Shown here one piece after another: positions 19,838 through 29,675 of a stretch of DNA of 64,000 nt; positions within the stretch are counted from its first letter, which is position 1; the number at the start of each line of letters is the position of its first letter. Under the pieces are notes generated by a model. The model was not told the origin of the DNA. It saw only the letters and a list, made by a program, of their open reading frames with translations, and did not search any database. The position numbers were made by a program, and so were the translations under genes. Where the stretch lies: positions 124,781 to 188,780 of the forward strand of contig NZ_JAAOYW010000001.1 of assembly GCF_011761235.1 (NCBI RefSeq), given 5' to 3'. The DNA comes from Frigoribacterium faeni (GTDB lineage: Bacteria > Actinomycetota > Actinomycetes > Actinomycetales > Microbacteriaceae).

Positions 19838-20629
19838 TCAGCCGACCGCCGGGGTCGTCTCGCCGGCCGCGGCGGCCGCCGCGCTGACGTAGCGGTCGTA
19901 GCCCTCGTCCTCGAGACGGTCCGCGAGCTCGGGGCCGCCCTGCTCGGCGACGTGGCCGTCGACGAAGACGTGGACGAAGTCGGGCTTGATGTACCGGAGG
20001 ATGCGCGTGTAGTGGGTGATCATCAGCAGACCGAGGCCCGTGTTGGCCTTGGCGCGGTTGACGCCCTCCGACACGATCTTCAGAGCGTCGACGTCGAGGC
20101 CGGAGTCCGTCTCGTCGAGGACGGCGAACTTGGGCTTCAGCAGCTCGAGCTGCATGATCTCGTGGCGCTTCTTCTCGCCGCCCGAGAAGCCCTCGTTGAC
20201 GTTCCGCTCCGCGAAAGAGGCGTCCATCTTGAGGTCGCTCATGTGGGTGCGGAGGTCCTTGATCCAGGTGCGGATCGCGGGGGCCTCGCCGTCGAGGGCC
20301 GTCTTCGCCGTGCGCAGGAAGTTCGCCACGGTGACGCCGGGGATCTCGACGGGGTACTGCATGGCCAGGAACAGCCCGGCCTTCGCGCGCTCGTCGACCG
20401 ACATGTCGAGCACCTCGCGCCCGTCGAGCAGGATGCTGCCTCCGTCGACGTTGTAGCGGGGGTGCCCGGCGATCGTGTACGCGAGGGTGGACTTGCCGGA
20501 GCCGTTCGGGCCCATGACGGCGTGGATCTCGCCCTCCTTGATGGTCAGGTCGACGCCCTTGAGGATGGGCTTGGTGCCCTGGTCGGTGTCGATGCTGACC
20601 TTGAGGTCGCGGATCTCGAGAGTGGACAT
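19838..20629 (-). CDS. sufC: Fe-S cluster assembly ATPase SufC
   Basis: A 263-residue ABC-type ATPase that drives conformational change of the SufB-SufD scaffold. Walker A is MGPNGSGKST (from residue 39), the signature is FSGGEKKRHE, and Walker B is FAVLDETDSGLD, with the SufC-typical DETDSGLD. The C-terminus has an Ala-rich tail (about 250-257). It lies after the Rieske gene and before sufT, all on the minus strand with small gaps. Confidence 0.95.
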   Translation of the reverse strand: MSTLEIRDLKVSIDTDQGTKPILKGVDLTIKEGEIHAVMGPNGSGKSTLAYTIAGHPRYNVDGGSILLDGREVLDMSVDERAKAGLFLAMQYPVEIPGVTVANFLRTAKTALDGEAPAIRTWIKDLRTHMSDLKMDASFAERNVNEGFSGGEKKRHEIMQLELLKPKFAVLDETDSGLDVDALKIVSEGVNRAKANTGLGLLMITHYTRILRYIKPDFVHVFVDGHVAEQGGPELADRLEDEGYDRYVSAAAAAAGETTPAVG

Positions 20630-20640
20630 GCGTTCTTTCC

Positions 20641-20976
20641 TTACTGTGCGACGTCGGCGGACGACGCGGCGGTGTCGACGTACACGTCACCGTCGACGAC
20701 GGTGACACGGAAGACCGGGACAGGTTCGTAGGCGGGGAGGGTCTTCGGCGTGCCGGTCGTCAGCTCGAACTTCGAGCCGTGCGCCCAGCACTCGAGCGAG
20801 TCGTCCTCGACGAAGCCCTCGGAGAGCGAGATGTCGCCGTGCGTGCACGTGTCGCCGATGGCGTGGATGTCGCCCGCGCTGTCCTTGACGACGGCGACGG
20901 CGATGCCGTCGACGACGACCCTCTTGGCCTGGGCGGGCGCGACGTCGTCGACGCCGCAGACCCTGACGCCGGCCAT
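20641..20976 (-). CDS. Rieske-type [2Fe-2S] ferredoxin in the suf operon
   Basis: A 111-residue stand-alone Rieske protein similar to ferredoxin components of aromatic-ring dioxygenases. Cluster ligands are Cys44 and His46 (CTH) and Cys63 and His66 (CWAH). Here no oxygenase is nearby. It sits between sufD and sufC, and its ATG overlaps the sufD stop by one base, so it is co-translated with the cluster-assembly machine. It may supply electrons for cluster assembly; that role is inference. Confidence 0.9.
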   Translation of the reverse strand: MAGVRVCGVDDVAPAQAKRVVVDGIAVAVVKDSAGDIHAIGDTCTHGDISLSEGFVEDDSLECWAHGSKFELTTGTPKTLPAYEPVPVFRVTVVDGDVYVDTAASSADVAQ

Positions 20977-22199
20977 CAGGCGACCGACCCGGCGGTGGGG
21001 AGGCCCTCGCCCGCGGTCAGCTCGACCTCGAGGGCGTCGATGAGGCGCTCCTGGAGCTCGGGCTCGCCGATCTTCTGCACGACCTCGCTGAGGAACCCGA
21101 GGACGACCAGACGCCGCGCCTCGTGCTCCGAGATGCCGCGCGACTGCAGGTAGAAGAGGTGCTCGTCGTCGAACCGGCCCGTGGCGCTGGCGTGGCCGGC
21201 ACCGGCGATGTCGCCCGTCTCGATCTCGAGGTTCGGGATGGAGTCGGCGCGGGTGCCCTCGCTGAGCACGAGGTTGCGGTTCTGCTCGTAGCTGTCGGTG
21301 CCGGGCGCCGAGCGTGCGATGAGCACGTCGCCGATCCAGACGGTGCGGGCCCCCTCGCCCTGCAGGGCTCCCTTGTAGTTGACGCGGCTGCGGCTGTTCG
21401 GCGCGTCGTGGTGCACGTAGACCTGCTGCTCGAGGTGCTGGCCCGCGTCGGCGAAGTAGACGCCGTAGAGCTCGGCGTCCGAGCCCTGCCCCGCGAGGTG
21501 GGCGGACGGGTTGACGCGGACGACCGAGCCGCCGAGCGACACGACGAAGTGCTTGAGCTGCGCGTCACGGCCGATCGTGGCGAAGTGGCTCGCGAGGTGG
21601 ATCGCGTCGTCGTCCCACTCCTGCAGGGTCACGACGGTGAGCTGTGCGCCGTCGTCGACGACGATCTCGACGTTCTCGACGAGCTGGGCGGATCCGGTGT
21701 TGCGGAGCACCACGAGCGAGCGGGTGTTCGCCGTCGCGTGGATCAGCGTGTGACCGGCCCGGGGTTCGCGGTCGAGACCGGAGCGACCGATGGTGACGGT
21801 CGACGGCTCGTCGCCGGTGAGGGTGACCGCCAGGACCTTCTCGGTGGCGGCCCACGCGTTCGAGGAGGCCTTGTCCTCGGGCGAGCCGGCCGTGCCGACG
21901 CGCGCGTCGTCCCGACCGACCCAGTCGACGGCCGCCCCGCCGGTCTCCCGGGCCAGGTAGGCGTACGGGGAACCGTCGAGGACGCCGTCGATGAGGGGAC
22001 GGAGGCGGTCGACCGGACTGAGCTTCCAGTCGACCTCCCGGCCGGTCACGTCGGCGAAGGCCGCGGGGTCGGTGGAGCGGAAGCGGGCAGAGCGGGTCTG
22101 GACGGGCACGAGGCCCCATCCGCCGTCGCTGTGCGCCGCCGCGCCGTGCTGGACGCCCTGGGGCGCGGGATCTGTGGTGGTGGGTGCTGCGGCGGACAT
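20976..22199 (-). CDS. sufD: Fe-S cluster assembly scaffold protein SufD
   Basis: A 407-residue scaffold subunit that pairs with SufB and binds SufC. The core beta-helix has TLIHATANTRSLVVL and VNYKGALQGEGARTVWIGDV, and the C-terminal helices carry SRGISEHEARRLVVLGF. The N-terminal ~60 residues differ from relatives, with an Ala/Thr-rich start. Its ATG lies directly after the sufB stop. As in other SufD proteins the sequence is less conserved than SufB. Confidence 0.95.
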   Translation of the reverse strand: MSAAAPTTTDPAPQGVQHGAAAHSDGGWGLVPVQTRSARFRSTDPAAFADVTGREVDWKLSPVDRLRPLIDGVLDGSPYAYLARETGGAAVDWVGRDDARVGTAGSPEDKASSNAWAATEKVLAVTLTGDEPSTVTIGRSGLDREPRAGHTLIHATANTRSLVVLRNTGSAQLVENVEIVVDDGAQLTVVTLQEWDDDAIHLASHFATIGRDAQLKHFVVSLGGSVVRVNPSAHLAGQGSDAELYGVYFADAGQHLEQQVYVHHDAPNSRSRVNYKGALQGEGARTVWIGDVLIARSAPGTDSYEQNRNLVLSEGTRADSIPNLEIETGDIAGAGHASATGRFDDEHLFYLQSRGISEHEARRLVVLGFLSEVVQKIGEPELQERLIDALEVELTAGEGLPTAGSVA

Positions 22200-23618
22200 C
22201 TAGCCGACGGATCCTTCCATGCTCATCTCGATGAGCTTGTTGAGCTCGAGCGCGTACTCCATGGGCAGCTCGCGGGCGATGGGCTCGATGAACCCGCGCA
22301 CGATCATGGCCATGGCCTCGTCCTCGGCCATGCCTCGCGACATCAGGTAGAAGAGCTGTTCCTCACTGACGCGCGAGACCGTGGCCTCGTGGCCGAGCTG
22401 CACGTCGTCGACGCGGATGTCGATCGCAGGGTAGGTGTCCGACCGCGAGACGGTGTCGACCAGCAGCGCGTCACAGCGCACCGTGTTGGCCGAGTGGTGC
22501 GCGGCGTCGTCGACTCGGACCTCGCCGCGGTAGCCGGCACGGCCGCCGCCTCGGGCGATCGACTTCGAGACGATCGACGACGTCGTGTACGGCGCCATGT
22601 GGATCATCTTCGCGCCGGCGTCCTGGTGCTGGCCGGGACCGGCGAAGGCGACGGACAGCGTCTCGCCCTTGGCGTGCTCGCCGACGAGGTAGATGGACGG
22701 GTACTTCATCGTCACCTTGGAGCCGATGTTGCCGTCGATCCACTCCATCGTTGCGCCCTCGTGGGCGATGGCCCGCTTGGTGACGAGGTTGTAGACGTTG
22801 TTCGACCAGTTCTGGATGGTCGTGTACCGCACGCGGGCGTTCTTCTTGACGATGATCTCGACGACGGCCGAGTGCAGCGAGTCGCTCTTGTAGATCGGCG
22901 CCGTGCAGCCCTCGATGTAGTGGACGTAGCTGCCCTCGTCCGCGATGATCAGCGTCCGCTCGAACTGGCCCATGTTCTCGGTGTTGATGCGGAAGTACGC
23001 CTGGAGGGGGATCTCGACGTGGACGCCCTTGGGCACGTACACGAACGACCCGCCCGACCACACCGCCGTGTTCAGCGCGGCGAACTTGTTGTCGCCGGCG
23101 GGGATGACGGTGCCGAAGTGCTCCTGGAAGAACTCGGGGTGCTCGCGCAGGGCCGTGTCCGTGTCCATGAAGATGACGCCCTGCTCCTCCAGGTCCTCGC
23201 GGATCTGGTGGTAGACGACCTCGGACTCGTACTGCGCGGCGACGCCGGCGACGAGGCGGTTGCGCTCGGCCTCGGGGATGCCCAGCTTCTCGTACGTGTT
23301 CTTGATGTCGTCGGGGAGCTCGTCCCACGTCGTCGCCTGCTTCTCGGTGGAGCGGACGAAGTACTTGATGTTGTCGAAGTCGATGCCGGAGAGGTCGGCG
23401 CCCCAGGTCGGCATCGGCTTGCGCTCGAAGAGCGCGAGGCCCTTGAGGCGGTTCTTGAGCATCCACTCGGGCTCGCTCTTCAGCGCCGAGATGTCGCTCA
23501 CGACCTCGGGAGAGATGCCGCGGCGGGCGGATGCGCCCGCAGCGTCCGAGTCGGACCAGCCGAACTCGTACTGCCCCAGGCTCTCGAGCTCTGGTCGGTC
23601 GATCAACACGTCTGACAT
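22200..23618 (-). CDS. sufB: Fe-S cluster assembly protein SufB
   Basis: A 472-residue scaffold on which Fe-S clusters are built with SufC and SufD. Family motifs include [14 protein letters not shown] near the N-terminus, [28 protein letters not shown] with a conserved Cys, and [17 protein letters not shown] near the C-terminus. The ATG at 23616-23618 has AAAGAGGTAG upstream. No SufB intein is present. It is the first gene of sufB-sufD-Rieske-sufC-sufT. No SufR-type regulator gene precedes it. Confidence 0.96.
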   Translation of the reverse strand: MSDVLIDRPELESLGQYEFGWSDSDAAGASARRGISPEVVSDISALKSEPEWMLKNRLKGLALFERKPMPTWGADLSGIDFDNIKYFVRSTEKQATTWDELPDDIKNTYEKLGIPEAERNRLVAGVAAQYESEVVYHQIREDLEEQGVIFMDTDTALREHPEFFQEHFGTVIPAGDNKFAALNTAVWSGGSFVYVPKGVHVEIPLQAYFRINTENMGQFERTLIIADEGSYVHYIEGCTAPIYKSDSLHSAVVEIIVKKNARVRYTTIQNWSNNVYNLVTKRAIAHEGATMEWIDGNIGSKVTMKYPSIYLVGEHAKGETLSVAFAGPGQHQDAGAKMIHMAPYTTSSIVSKSIARGGGRAGYRGEVRVDDAAHHSANTVRCDALLVDTVSRSDTYPAIDIRVDDVQLGHEATVSRVSEEQLFYLMSRGMAEDEAMAMIVRGFIEPIARELPMEYALELNKLIEMSMEGSVG

Positions 23619-23864
23619 GACTACCTCTTTCTCTGCTGGGCCGAACACGGGTCGGGTCGTGACCATTCCCCGGTCGGATGGTGGCCCAGCCGCTCGCGCT
23701 GCGAGACGGACGCCCCGACGAGCCTCGACGACCTGCCTGCGTGGAGCGGAGGCGGAGCCGGCGTTGCTTAGGATGATGCGAGGTCCGCGCACCGCTTCTG
23801 CGGATCTCACGGCCCTCGGGCGTCGTCGTCGACGCCTGAGTCGGGTGTGTCCCTGAACTCCTCG

Positions 23865-23893
23865 ATTCTACAGGGCCGAGCGGCGGATGTGAC
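23865..23893 (-). promoter_or_regulatory. candidate promoter of the suf operon
   Basis: On the minus strand a weak -35 GTCACA (23888-23893), a 17-base spacer and -10 TAGAAT (23865-23870). The transcript would have a leader of roughly 240 bases before sufB. This overlaps the region just upstream of ctaA. No SufR-like operator was recognised in the 290-base gap. Confidence 0.35.
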
Positions 23894-23908
23894 GAAAGGC
23901 AGCAACTC

Positions 23909-24880
23909 GTGAGCAACGCACAGGTGACCCGGCCCGGCCCCGCCACGCGCCTCTGGCGGTGGCTGCCGACCACGACCGACCGTCGCGTCCGCTTCGTCGC
24001 CTGGGCGTCGCTCGTCTGCCAGGTCCTGCTGATCGGCACGGGAGGCGCGGTGCGGCTCACCGGGTCCGGGCTGGGCTGCCCGACGTGGCCGCGCTGCACC
24101 GCCGACTCCTTCGTGAGCACTCCCGAGATGGGCGTGCACGGCGTCATCGAGTTCGGCAACCGCCTCCTCACGTTCGTGCTCACCGCGGTCGTCATCCTCG
24201 CGTTCCTCTTCGTCCTCCGCATGCGCGCGGTCCGCCGCGAGCTGTTCTGGCTCACCTTCGCGCAGGGCATGAGCATCCCCCTCCAGGCCGTGCTCGGGGG
24301 CATCACGGTCCTCACGGGCCTCAACCCGTACATCGTGGGCGCGCACTTCCTCGTGTCCATCGCGCTCGTCGCCCTCGCGACGACCTTCGTCTGGCGGGTG
24401 CTCCGCGGGCCTCGGGGCGGCCACGCGGCCACTCCCCGTGGCTACGCGCGCCTCGTCCACGTCCTCTCGGGCGTCGTGCTGGTGACGGTCGTCGTCGGGG
24501 TGCTGACGACCGGCTCGGGCCCGCACGCCGGCGACGCCGCCACGCCCCGCAACGGCCTCGACCCGGCGGTGATGGACCACGTGCACAGCTGGCCGGCCTA
24601 CGCCACGCTCGCCCTCACCGTGGCGCTGGTCGCCTGGACGCTCCGCACGGGGCTCCCCCGGCGGTTCCCCCTGGCGCTCCTCGCCGTCGAGCTGGTCCAG
24701 ATCGCGGTCGGCATCACGCAGGCGCGCACCGGTCTCCCGCCGCTCCTCGTGGGCAGCCACATGGTGCTCGCCGCGCTCCTGGTCGCCGCCACGACGGCCG
24801 TGGTGCTGTCCCTGCGCGAGGACCAGAGCCCCTCGGAGGCCCAGCTGCCGCTCGGCTCCCCCGAGGCCGTCCGCGCCTGA
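23909..24880 (+). CDS. ctaA: haem A synthase CtaA (COX15)
   Basis: A 323-residue integral membrane protein that converts haem O to haem A for cytochrome aa3 oxidase. About eight hydrophobic segments are visible. Conserved features include GGAVRLTGSGLGCPTWPRC, with a Cys pair in the first loop, VIEFGNRLLTFVL with an axial His-type helix partner, and GSHMVLAALL. The GTG start at 23909 has GAAAGGC upstream. It is divergent from suf and convergent with ctaB. The last ~25 residues are a hydrophilic tail. Confidence 0.94.
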   Translation: MSNAQVTRPGPATRLWRWLPTTTDRRVRFVAWASLVCQVLLIGTGGAVRLTGSGLGCPTWPRCTADSFVSTPEMGVHGVIEFGNRLLTFVLTAVVILAFLFVLRMRAVRRELFWLTFAQGMSIPLQAVLGGITVLTGLNPYIVGAHFLVSIALVALATTFVWRVLRGPRGGHAATPRGYARLVHVLSGVVLVTVVVGVLTTGSGPHAGDAATPRNGLDPAVMDHVHSWPAYATLALTVALVAWTLRTGLPRRFPLALLAVELVQIAVGITQARTGLPPLLVGSHMVLAALLVAATTAVVLSLREDQSPSEAQLPLGSPEAVRA

Positions 24881-24886
24881 GGCGTC

Positions 24887-25146
24887 GTGCCGGCCGCGGG
24901 TCGGTGCGCGCCGGACCGTCGTCGAGGTCGAGGTCGAGGTCGAGGTCGTCGTCCCCGAGGGCGACGGACCCGTGACGTGCGTCGAGGTCGGTCAGCCGGC
25001 CGTCGACAGCCCGTCGCGGAGGAGCGGCTGCCGGTCGCACGAGCCGGACGCCTCGGGGGCAGGGGCGTCCAGGTCGACCCGACCCGCGCCTCCTCGGGCT
25101 CTCGGTCGGCCAGGGCCACGAGGTCCTCGGGCACGCCGATCCGCAC
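24887..25146 (-). pseudogene. possible decayed small gene downstream of ctaB
   Basis: A GTG at 25146 on the minus strand opens a stretch with strong GC3 bias and a balanced composition (VRIGVPEDLVALADREPEEARV). Past ~25080 the coding-like signal moves to another frame (VDLDAPAPEASGSCDRQPLL, then TGA). Past ~25020 it moves to a third frame (VDGRLTDLDARHGSVALGDD), which runs into the Asp-Leu repeat. A remnant with two frameshifts fits, but GC-rich spacer DNA can mimic this. No family is recognised. Confidence 0.25.
24921..24947 (+). repeat. hexamer tandem repeat (GTCGAG)
   Basis: Four perfect copies of GTCGAG plus a partial GTC. On the minus strand it would read as alternating Asp-Leu. Confidence 0.85.
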
Positions 25147-25199
25147 GGACCTCGGCGGGGCCCGGCCCGACAGGGCCCCAGCCGCCCTGGGTGACCGCC

Positions 25200-26123
25200 C
25201 TAGAAGGGGAGGAGGGGGTCGATGCCGACGGCGAGGAAGAGCAGCGTCAGGTAGGTGATCGAGCTGTGGAAGACGCGCATGGGGCGCACCTCGGCGACCT
25301 GCTGGATGGCGCGGCTGTAGAGCCGGTGGGACTCCCACACGAACCACGTGCCGCTCGCCAGGGCGACGACGGTGTACAGCACGCCCATGTGGGCGACGGG
25401 CACGAGCAGGAGCGAGCAGGCGACCGTGGCCCAGGCGTAGAGGACCACCTGGAGGCCGACCAGCGAACGGCCCCGGACGACGGCCAGCATCGGGACGGAG
25501 GCCGCGGCGTAGTCGGCGCGGTACTTCATCGAGAGGGGCCAGTAGTGCGGCGGGGTCCAGAGGAAGATGACCATGAACAGGATGACCGGCGGCCAGCTCA
25601 GGTCGTTCGTCACGGCGGCCCAGCCGATGAGCACGGGCATGCAGCCGGCGATGCCGCCCCAGACGATGTTCTGAGGCGTGCGGCGCTTGAGCCACAGCGT
25701 GTAGACGAGCACGTAGAAGAGGATCGCGCCGAGGGACAGGGCGGCCGAGAGCAGGTTGACCGTGAGGGCCAGCCAGACGATCGACGCCAGGCCCACGATC
25801 CACGAGAAGGCGAGCGCCTCGCGGTCGGTCACCTCGCCGGTGACGAGGGGGCGCCCCTGGGTGCGCTTCATGATGCGGTCGATGTCGCGGTCGATGTAGC
25901 AGTTGAACGCCGACGCCGAGCCGGCGCTGAGGGCGCCGCCGATCAGGGTGGCGGCCACGAGCCACAGGTTCGGCACGCCGCCCTGGGCCAGGAACATGGT
26001 CGGGGCGGTGGTGACGAGCAGCAGCTCCATCACGCGGGGCTTCGTCAACGCGACGTAGGCGCGAGCCTTGCGACGGATGCCCCGGGGTCCGGCGGTGGGG
26101 CGGGTGTCGATGGCTGCGGTCAT
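25200..26123 (-). CDS. ctaB: protohaem IX farnesyltransferase (haem O synthase) CtaB
   Basis: A 307-residue UbiA-family membrane prenyltransferase that adds a farnesyl group to haem B, giving haem O for CtaA. The first Asp-rich motif is [15 protein letters not shown] near residues 77-91, and [17 protein letters not shown] carries the second conserved region. About nine hydrophobic segments are visible. AGAGGGA upstream is the ribosome site and TAGACT (26160-26165, minus strand) a possible -10. It is divergent from tkt, the common actinobacterial order. Confidence 0.95.
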   Translation of the reverse strand: MTAAIDTRPTAGPRGIRRKARAYVALTKPRVMELLLVTTAPTMFLAQGGVPNLWLVAATLIGGALSAGSASAFNCYIDRDIDRIMKRTQGRPLVTGEVTDREALAFSWIVGLASIVWLALTVNLLSAALSLGAILFYVLVYTLWLKRRTPQNIVWGGIAGCMPVLIGWAAVTNDLSWPPVILFMVIFLWTPPHYWPLSMKYRADYAAASVPMLAVVRGRSLVGLQVVLYAWATVACSLLLVPVAHMGVLYTVVALASGTWFVWESHRLYSRAIQQVAEVRPMRVFHSSITYLTLLFLAVGIDPLLPF

Positions 26124-26424
26124 GGGTCCCTCTGACGAGATGTACGGTTCGGCCCGGAGAGTCTAGGCGAAGACCGGCGACGCTGACGGCGGAACGGGGC
26201 GCCTCCTGCGGGCGGGGCGACCCCTTTCGTCCCTATACTTGCAGGTGCTTGCCAGTCGCACGCCCGCACGGCGACGGAATCCTCGACATCGAACCATCCG
26301 CTCCCTGTCCTGTGGCCTCCACCTCGTGCCCGAGCGGCCGCAGCCGACGACGTCTCGGCAGGCGCACGTCAGCGCGGGAGCGAATCGACCCCGCGCAGTT
26401 CGCAACAAGAAGGGTCATCTTCCA
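26124..26424. other. divergent ctaB-tkt intergenic region
   Basis: A 301-base gap. TATACT at 26234-26239 on the plus strand is a good -10 for the tkt operon, without a recognisable -35, which would give a leader of about 180 bases. AGAAGG near 26408 is the tkt ribosome site. TAGACT at 26160-26165 on the minus strand could serve ctaB. No riboswitch was recognised in the leader. Confidence 0.5.
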
Positions 26425-28518
26425 GTGGCAGATCTGCAGTGGGAATCCATTGACAACAAGGCCGTCGACACGGTCCGCGTCCTCGCGGCCGACGCGGTCG
26501 AGAAGGTCGGGAACGGCCACCCGGGGACGGCGATGAGCCTCGCTCCCGCCGCGTACCTCCTCTTCCAGAAGGTCATGCGCCGTGACCCGAGCGACGCCGA
26601 GTGGATCGGTCGCGACCGCTTCGTGCTGTCCGTGGGCCACAGCTCGCTGACGCAGTACGTCCAGTTCTACCTCGGCGGCTACGGCCTCGAGCTCGACGAC
26701 CTCAAGGCGCTCCGCACCTGGGGCTCCAAGACGCCCGGCCACCCCGAGTACGGCCACACCGACGGCGTCGAGATCACCACCGGCCCCCTCGGCCAGGGCC
26801 TCGCCTCCGCCGTGGGCATGGCCTACGCCGCCCGCTTCGAGCGCGGCCTCTTCGACCCCGAGGCCGCCGTGGGCACCTCGCCGTTCGACCACTTCGTCTA
26901 CGTCATCGCCGGCGACGGCGACCTGCAGGAGGGCGTCACCAGCGAGGCCTCCTCGCTGGCCGGCCACCAGCAGCTCGGCAACCTCGTCGTGATCTACGAC
27001 TCCAACCAGATCTCCATCGAGGACGACACCAACATCGCCTTCACCGAGGACGTCCAGAAGCGCTACGAGGCCTACGACTGGCAGGTCCAGGTCGTCGACT
27101 GGAAGAAGACCGGCGAGTACGTCGAGGACGTCGCCGCGCTGAACGACGCCGTCGAGGCGGCCAAGGCCGAGACGAGCAAGCCCTCGCTCATCATCCTCAA
27201 GACCATCATCGGCTGGCCCTCGCCGAAGAAGCAGAACTCCGGCAAGATCCACGGCTCGGCGCTCGGCGCCGAGGAGCTCGCGGGCCTGAAGGAGGTCCTC
27301 GGCTTCGACCCCGAGAAGACCTTCGACGTCGACCCCGAGGTCCTCGAGCACACCCGCAAGGCCGTCGAGCGCGGCCAGGTGCAGCACGCCGAGTGGCGCA
27401 CCTCCTTCGACGAGTGGGCCGCGGCCAACCCCGAGAAGAAGACGCTCCTCGACCGCGTCCTCACCGGCGAGCTCCCCGAGGGCCTCGACGAGGCGCTGCC
27501 GGTCTTCCCGACCGACAAGGAGGTCTCGACCCGGGCCGCCTCGGGCAAGGTCATCAACGCCATCGCGGGCGTCGTCCCCGAGTTCTGGGGCGGATCGGCC
27601 GACCTGGCCGAGTCGAACCTCACGACCATCGCCGGCGGCGGCTCGTTCGTGCCGACCGAGTGGTCGACGCACGAGTGGCAGGGCAACCCCTACGGCCGGG
27701 TGCTGCACTTCGGCATCCGCGAGCACGCCATGGGCTCGATCATGAACGGCATCGCCCTGCACGGCAACACGCGCGTGTTCGGCGGCACGTTCCTCATCTT
27801 CAGCGACTACATGCGCCCCGCGGTGCGCCTCGCTGCGCTGATGAAGTCGCCGGTCACCTACGTCTGGACCCACGACTCCGTGGCCCTCGGCGAGGACGGC
27901 CCGACGCACCAGCCGATCGAGCAGCTGGCCGCCCTGCGTGCGATCCCCGACTTCGACGTGGTCCGTCCCGCCGACGCCAACGAGACCGCCTGGGCCTGGA
28001 AGACCATCCTCGACCGCCACAGCGGCCCCGCGGGCCTGGCCCTCAGCCGCCAGAACCTGCCCGTCTTCGAGCGTGGTGACGGCGACGCCGAGGGGGACGT
28101 CTTCGCCTCGGCGAAGAACGTCGCCAAGGGCGCCTACGTCCTGGCCGAGGCTCCCGGGGGCACGCCCGACGTGATCCTCGTGGCCACCGGCTCCGAGGTC
28201 CAGATCGCCGTCGAGGCCCGCGAGGTCCTGCGCGGCGAGGGCGTGAACGCCCGCGTCGTCTCGGCCCCGAGCCTCGAGTGGTTCGACGAGCAGAGCGCCG
28301 AGTACAAGGAGGCGGTCCTCCCGGCCGCCGTCAAGGCCCGCGTCTCGATCGAGGCCGGAGTCGCGCTGCCGTGGCGCGGCATCGTCGGCGACGCCGGACG
28401 CAGCATCTCCATCGAGCACTTCGGCGCCTCCGCCGACTACAAGACCCTCTACCGCGAGTTCGGCATCACGACCGAAGCCGCCGTGGCCGCCGCCAAGGAC
28501 TCGCTGGCCGCTCTCTGA
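26425..28518 (+). CDS. tkt: transketolase
   Basis: A 697-residue thiamine diphosphate enzyme that moves two-carbon units between ketose and aldose phosphates in the pentose-phosphate pathway. The N-terminal domain has [28 protein letters not shown] and the ThDP-binding GDGDLQEG. The middle domain has [19 protein letters not shown], and the C-terminal domain carries GSEVQIA. The GTG at 26425 gives the family start ([17 protein letters not shown]); an upstream extension in frame has no similarity. It leads tkt-tal-pgi-zwf-opcA-pgl. Confidence 0.96.
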   Translation: MADLQWESIDNKAVDTVRVLAADAVEKVGNGHPGTAMSLAPAAYLLFQKVMRRDPSDAEWIGRDRFVLSVGHSSLTQYVQFYLGGYGLELDDLKALRTWGSKTPGHPEYGHTDGVEITTGPLGQGLASAVGMAYAARFERGLFDPEAAVGTSPFDHFVYVIAGDGDLQEGVTSEASSLAGHQQLGNLVVIYDSNQISIEDDTNIAFTEDVQKRYEAYDWQVQVVDWKKTGEYVEDVAALNDAVEAAKAETSKPSLIILKTIIGWPSPKKQNSGKIHGSALGAEELAGLKEVLGFDPEKTFDVDPEVLEHTRKAVERGQVQHAEWRTSFDEWAAANPEKKTLLDRVLTGELPEGLDEALPVFPTDKEVSTRAASGKVINAIAGVVPEFWGGSADLAESNLTTIAGGGSFVPTEWSTHEWQGNPYGRVLHFGIREHAMGSIMNGIALHGNTRVFGGTFLIFSDYMRPAVRLAALMKSPVTYVWTHDSVALGEDGPTHQPIEQLAALRAIPDFDVVRPADANETAWAWKTILDRHSGPAGLALSRQNLPVFERGDGDAEGDVFASAKNVAKGAYVLAEAPGGTPDVILVATGSEVQIAVEAREVLRGEGVNARVVSAPSLEWFDEQSAEYKEAVLPAAVKARVSIEAGVALPWRGIVGDAGRSISIEHFGASADYKTLYREFGITTEAAVAAAKDSLAAL

Positions 28519-28544
28519 GCGCCGGCAAGAAAGAGAAGAACGAC

Positions 28545-29675
28545 ATGACCGACACCAACACCGCACAGCTCTCCGCCGCGGGCGTCAGCATCTGGCTCGA
28601 CGACCTCTCGCGTGAGCGAATCAACGCCGGCGGCCTCGAGAAGCTGATCGCCGAGCGCAACGTCGTGGGCGTCACCACGAACCCGACGATCTTCGCCTCG
28701 GCCCTCGCCAAGGGCGAGGCCTACGACGACCAGGTCGCCCTGCTCGCCAAGACCGGCGTCAGCGTCACCGACGCGGTCTTCGAGATCACGACCGACGACG
28801 TCACCCGCGCCTGCGACATCTTCCGCGGCATCTACGACGACTCGAAGGGCTTCGACGGCCGCGTGTCGATCGAGGTCGAGCCGGGTCTCGCCCACGACGC
28901 GAAGGGCACCATCGACCAGGCGGTCAAGCTCGCCGCCAAGGTCGGCCGCCCCAACGCGCTCATCAAGATCCCCGCGACCGTCGAGGGCCTCGAGGCCATC
29001 ACCGCGGTGATCGCCAAGGGCATCAGCGTCAACGTCACCCTCATCTTCAGCCTCGAGCGCTACCGCGCGGTCATCAACGCGTACCTCACCGGTCTCGAGC
29101 AGGCCAAGGCCGCGGGCATCGACATCAGCGAGATCCACTCGGTGGCCTCGTTCTTCGTGTCGCGCGTCGACAGCGAGATCGACAAGCGCCTCGAGGCCGT
29201 CGGCACCGACGAGGCCAAGGCGCTCAAGGGCAAGGCGGGCGTCGCGAACGCCCAGCTCGCCTACGAGGTCTACACGCAGGCCTTCGACACCGAGCGCGCC
29301 AAGGGCCTCCTGGCCGCCGGTGCGAACGTTCAGCGTCCGCTCTGGGCCTCGACCGGCGTCAAGGACCCGGCCGTGCTCGACACCACCTACGTGGTCGAGC
29401 TCGTCGCGGCCGACGTCGTCAACACCATGCCCGAGAAGACCCTCGAGGCGACCTTCGACCACGGCGAGGTCCGTGGCGACACGATCAGCTCCTCCTACGC
29501 CTCGGCCAACGAGGTCATGGACGCGGTCGCGGCCCAGGGCGTCTCGTACGACGAGGTCACCGAGCTGCTCGAGAAGGAGGGCGTCGAGAAGTTCATCGTG
29601 TCCTGGAACGAGCTGCTCGACACCGTCACCGCGGCCCTCGAGTCGTCCAAGCCCACCGCCGAGGACGCCAAGTGA
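28545..29675 (+). CDS. tal: transaldolase
   Basis: A 376-residue class I aldolase-type enzyme moving a dihydroxyacetone unit between sugar phosphates. The N-terminus has [12 protein letters not shown], then [12 protein letters not shown]. The Schiff-base lysine is in [13 protein letters not shown], and the C-terminus ends with [13 protein letters not shown]. Length fits the actinobacterial (~370-residue) subfamily. AAGAGAAG precedes the ATG at 28545, 26 bases after the tkt stop. It is coupled to pgi by a GTGA overlap. Confidence 0.96.
   Translation: MTDTNTAQLSAAGVSIWLDDLSRERINAGGLEKLIAERNVVGVTTNPTIFASALAKGEAYDDQVALLAKTGVSVTDAVFEITTDDVTRACDIFRGIYDDSKGFDGRVSIEVEPGLAHDAKGTIDQAVKLAAKVGRPNALIKIPATVEGLEAITAVIAKGISVNVTLIFSLERYRAVINAYLTGLEQAKAAGIDISEIHSVASFFVSRVDSEIDKRLEAVGTDEAKALKGKAGVANAQLAYEVYTQAFDTERAKGLLAAGANVQRPLWASTGVKDPAVLDTTYVVELVAADVVNTMPEKTLEATFDHGEVRGDTISSSYASANEVMDAVAAQGVSYDEVTELLEKEGVEKFIVSWNELLDTVTAALESSKPTAEDAK

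Larger units (their letters stand above)
24881..25199. other. 319-base gap between convergent ctaA and ctaB
   Basis: The gap contains a GTCGAG tandem repeat at 24921-24947 and, on the minus strand, coding-like segments that change frame, described as a possible pseudogene. No convincing hairpin terminator was seen. Confidence 0.6.

Noticed and set aside
24921-24947. CRISPR-like repetition
   Set aside because: Direct hexamer copies with no spacers and no cas genes. It is a simple tandem repeat.
26240-26424. N-terminal extension of transketolase by 62 residues
   Set aside because: The extension is Arg-rich with no similarity. The GTG at 26425 has a ribosome site and gives the family start.
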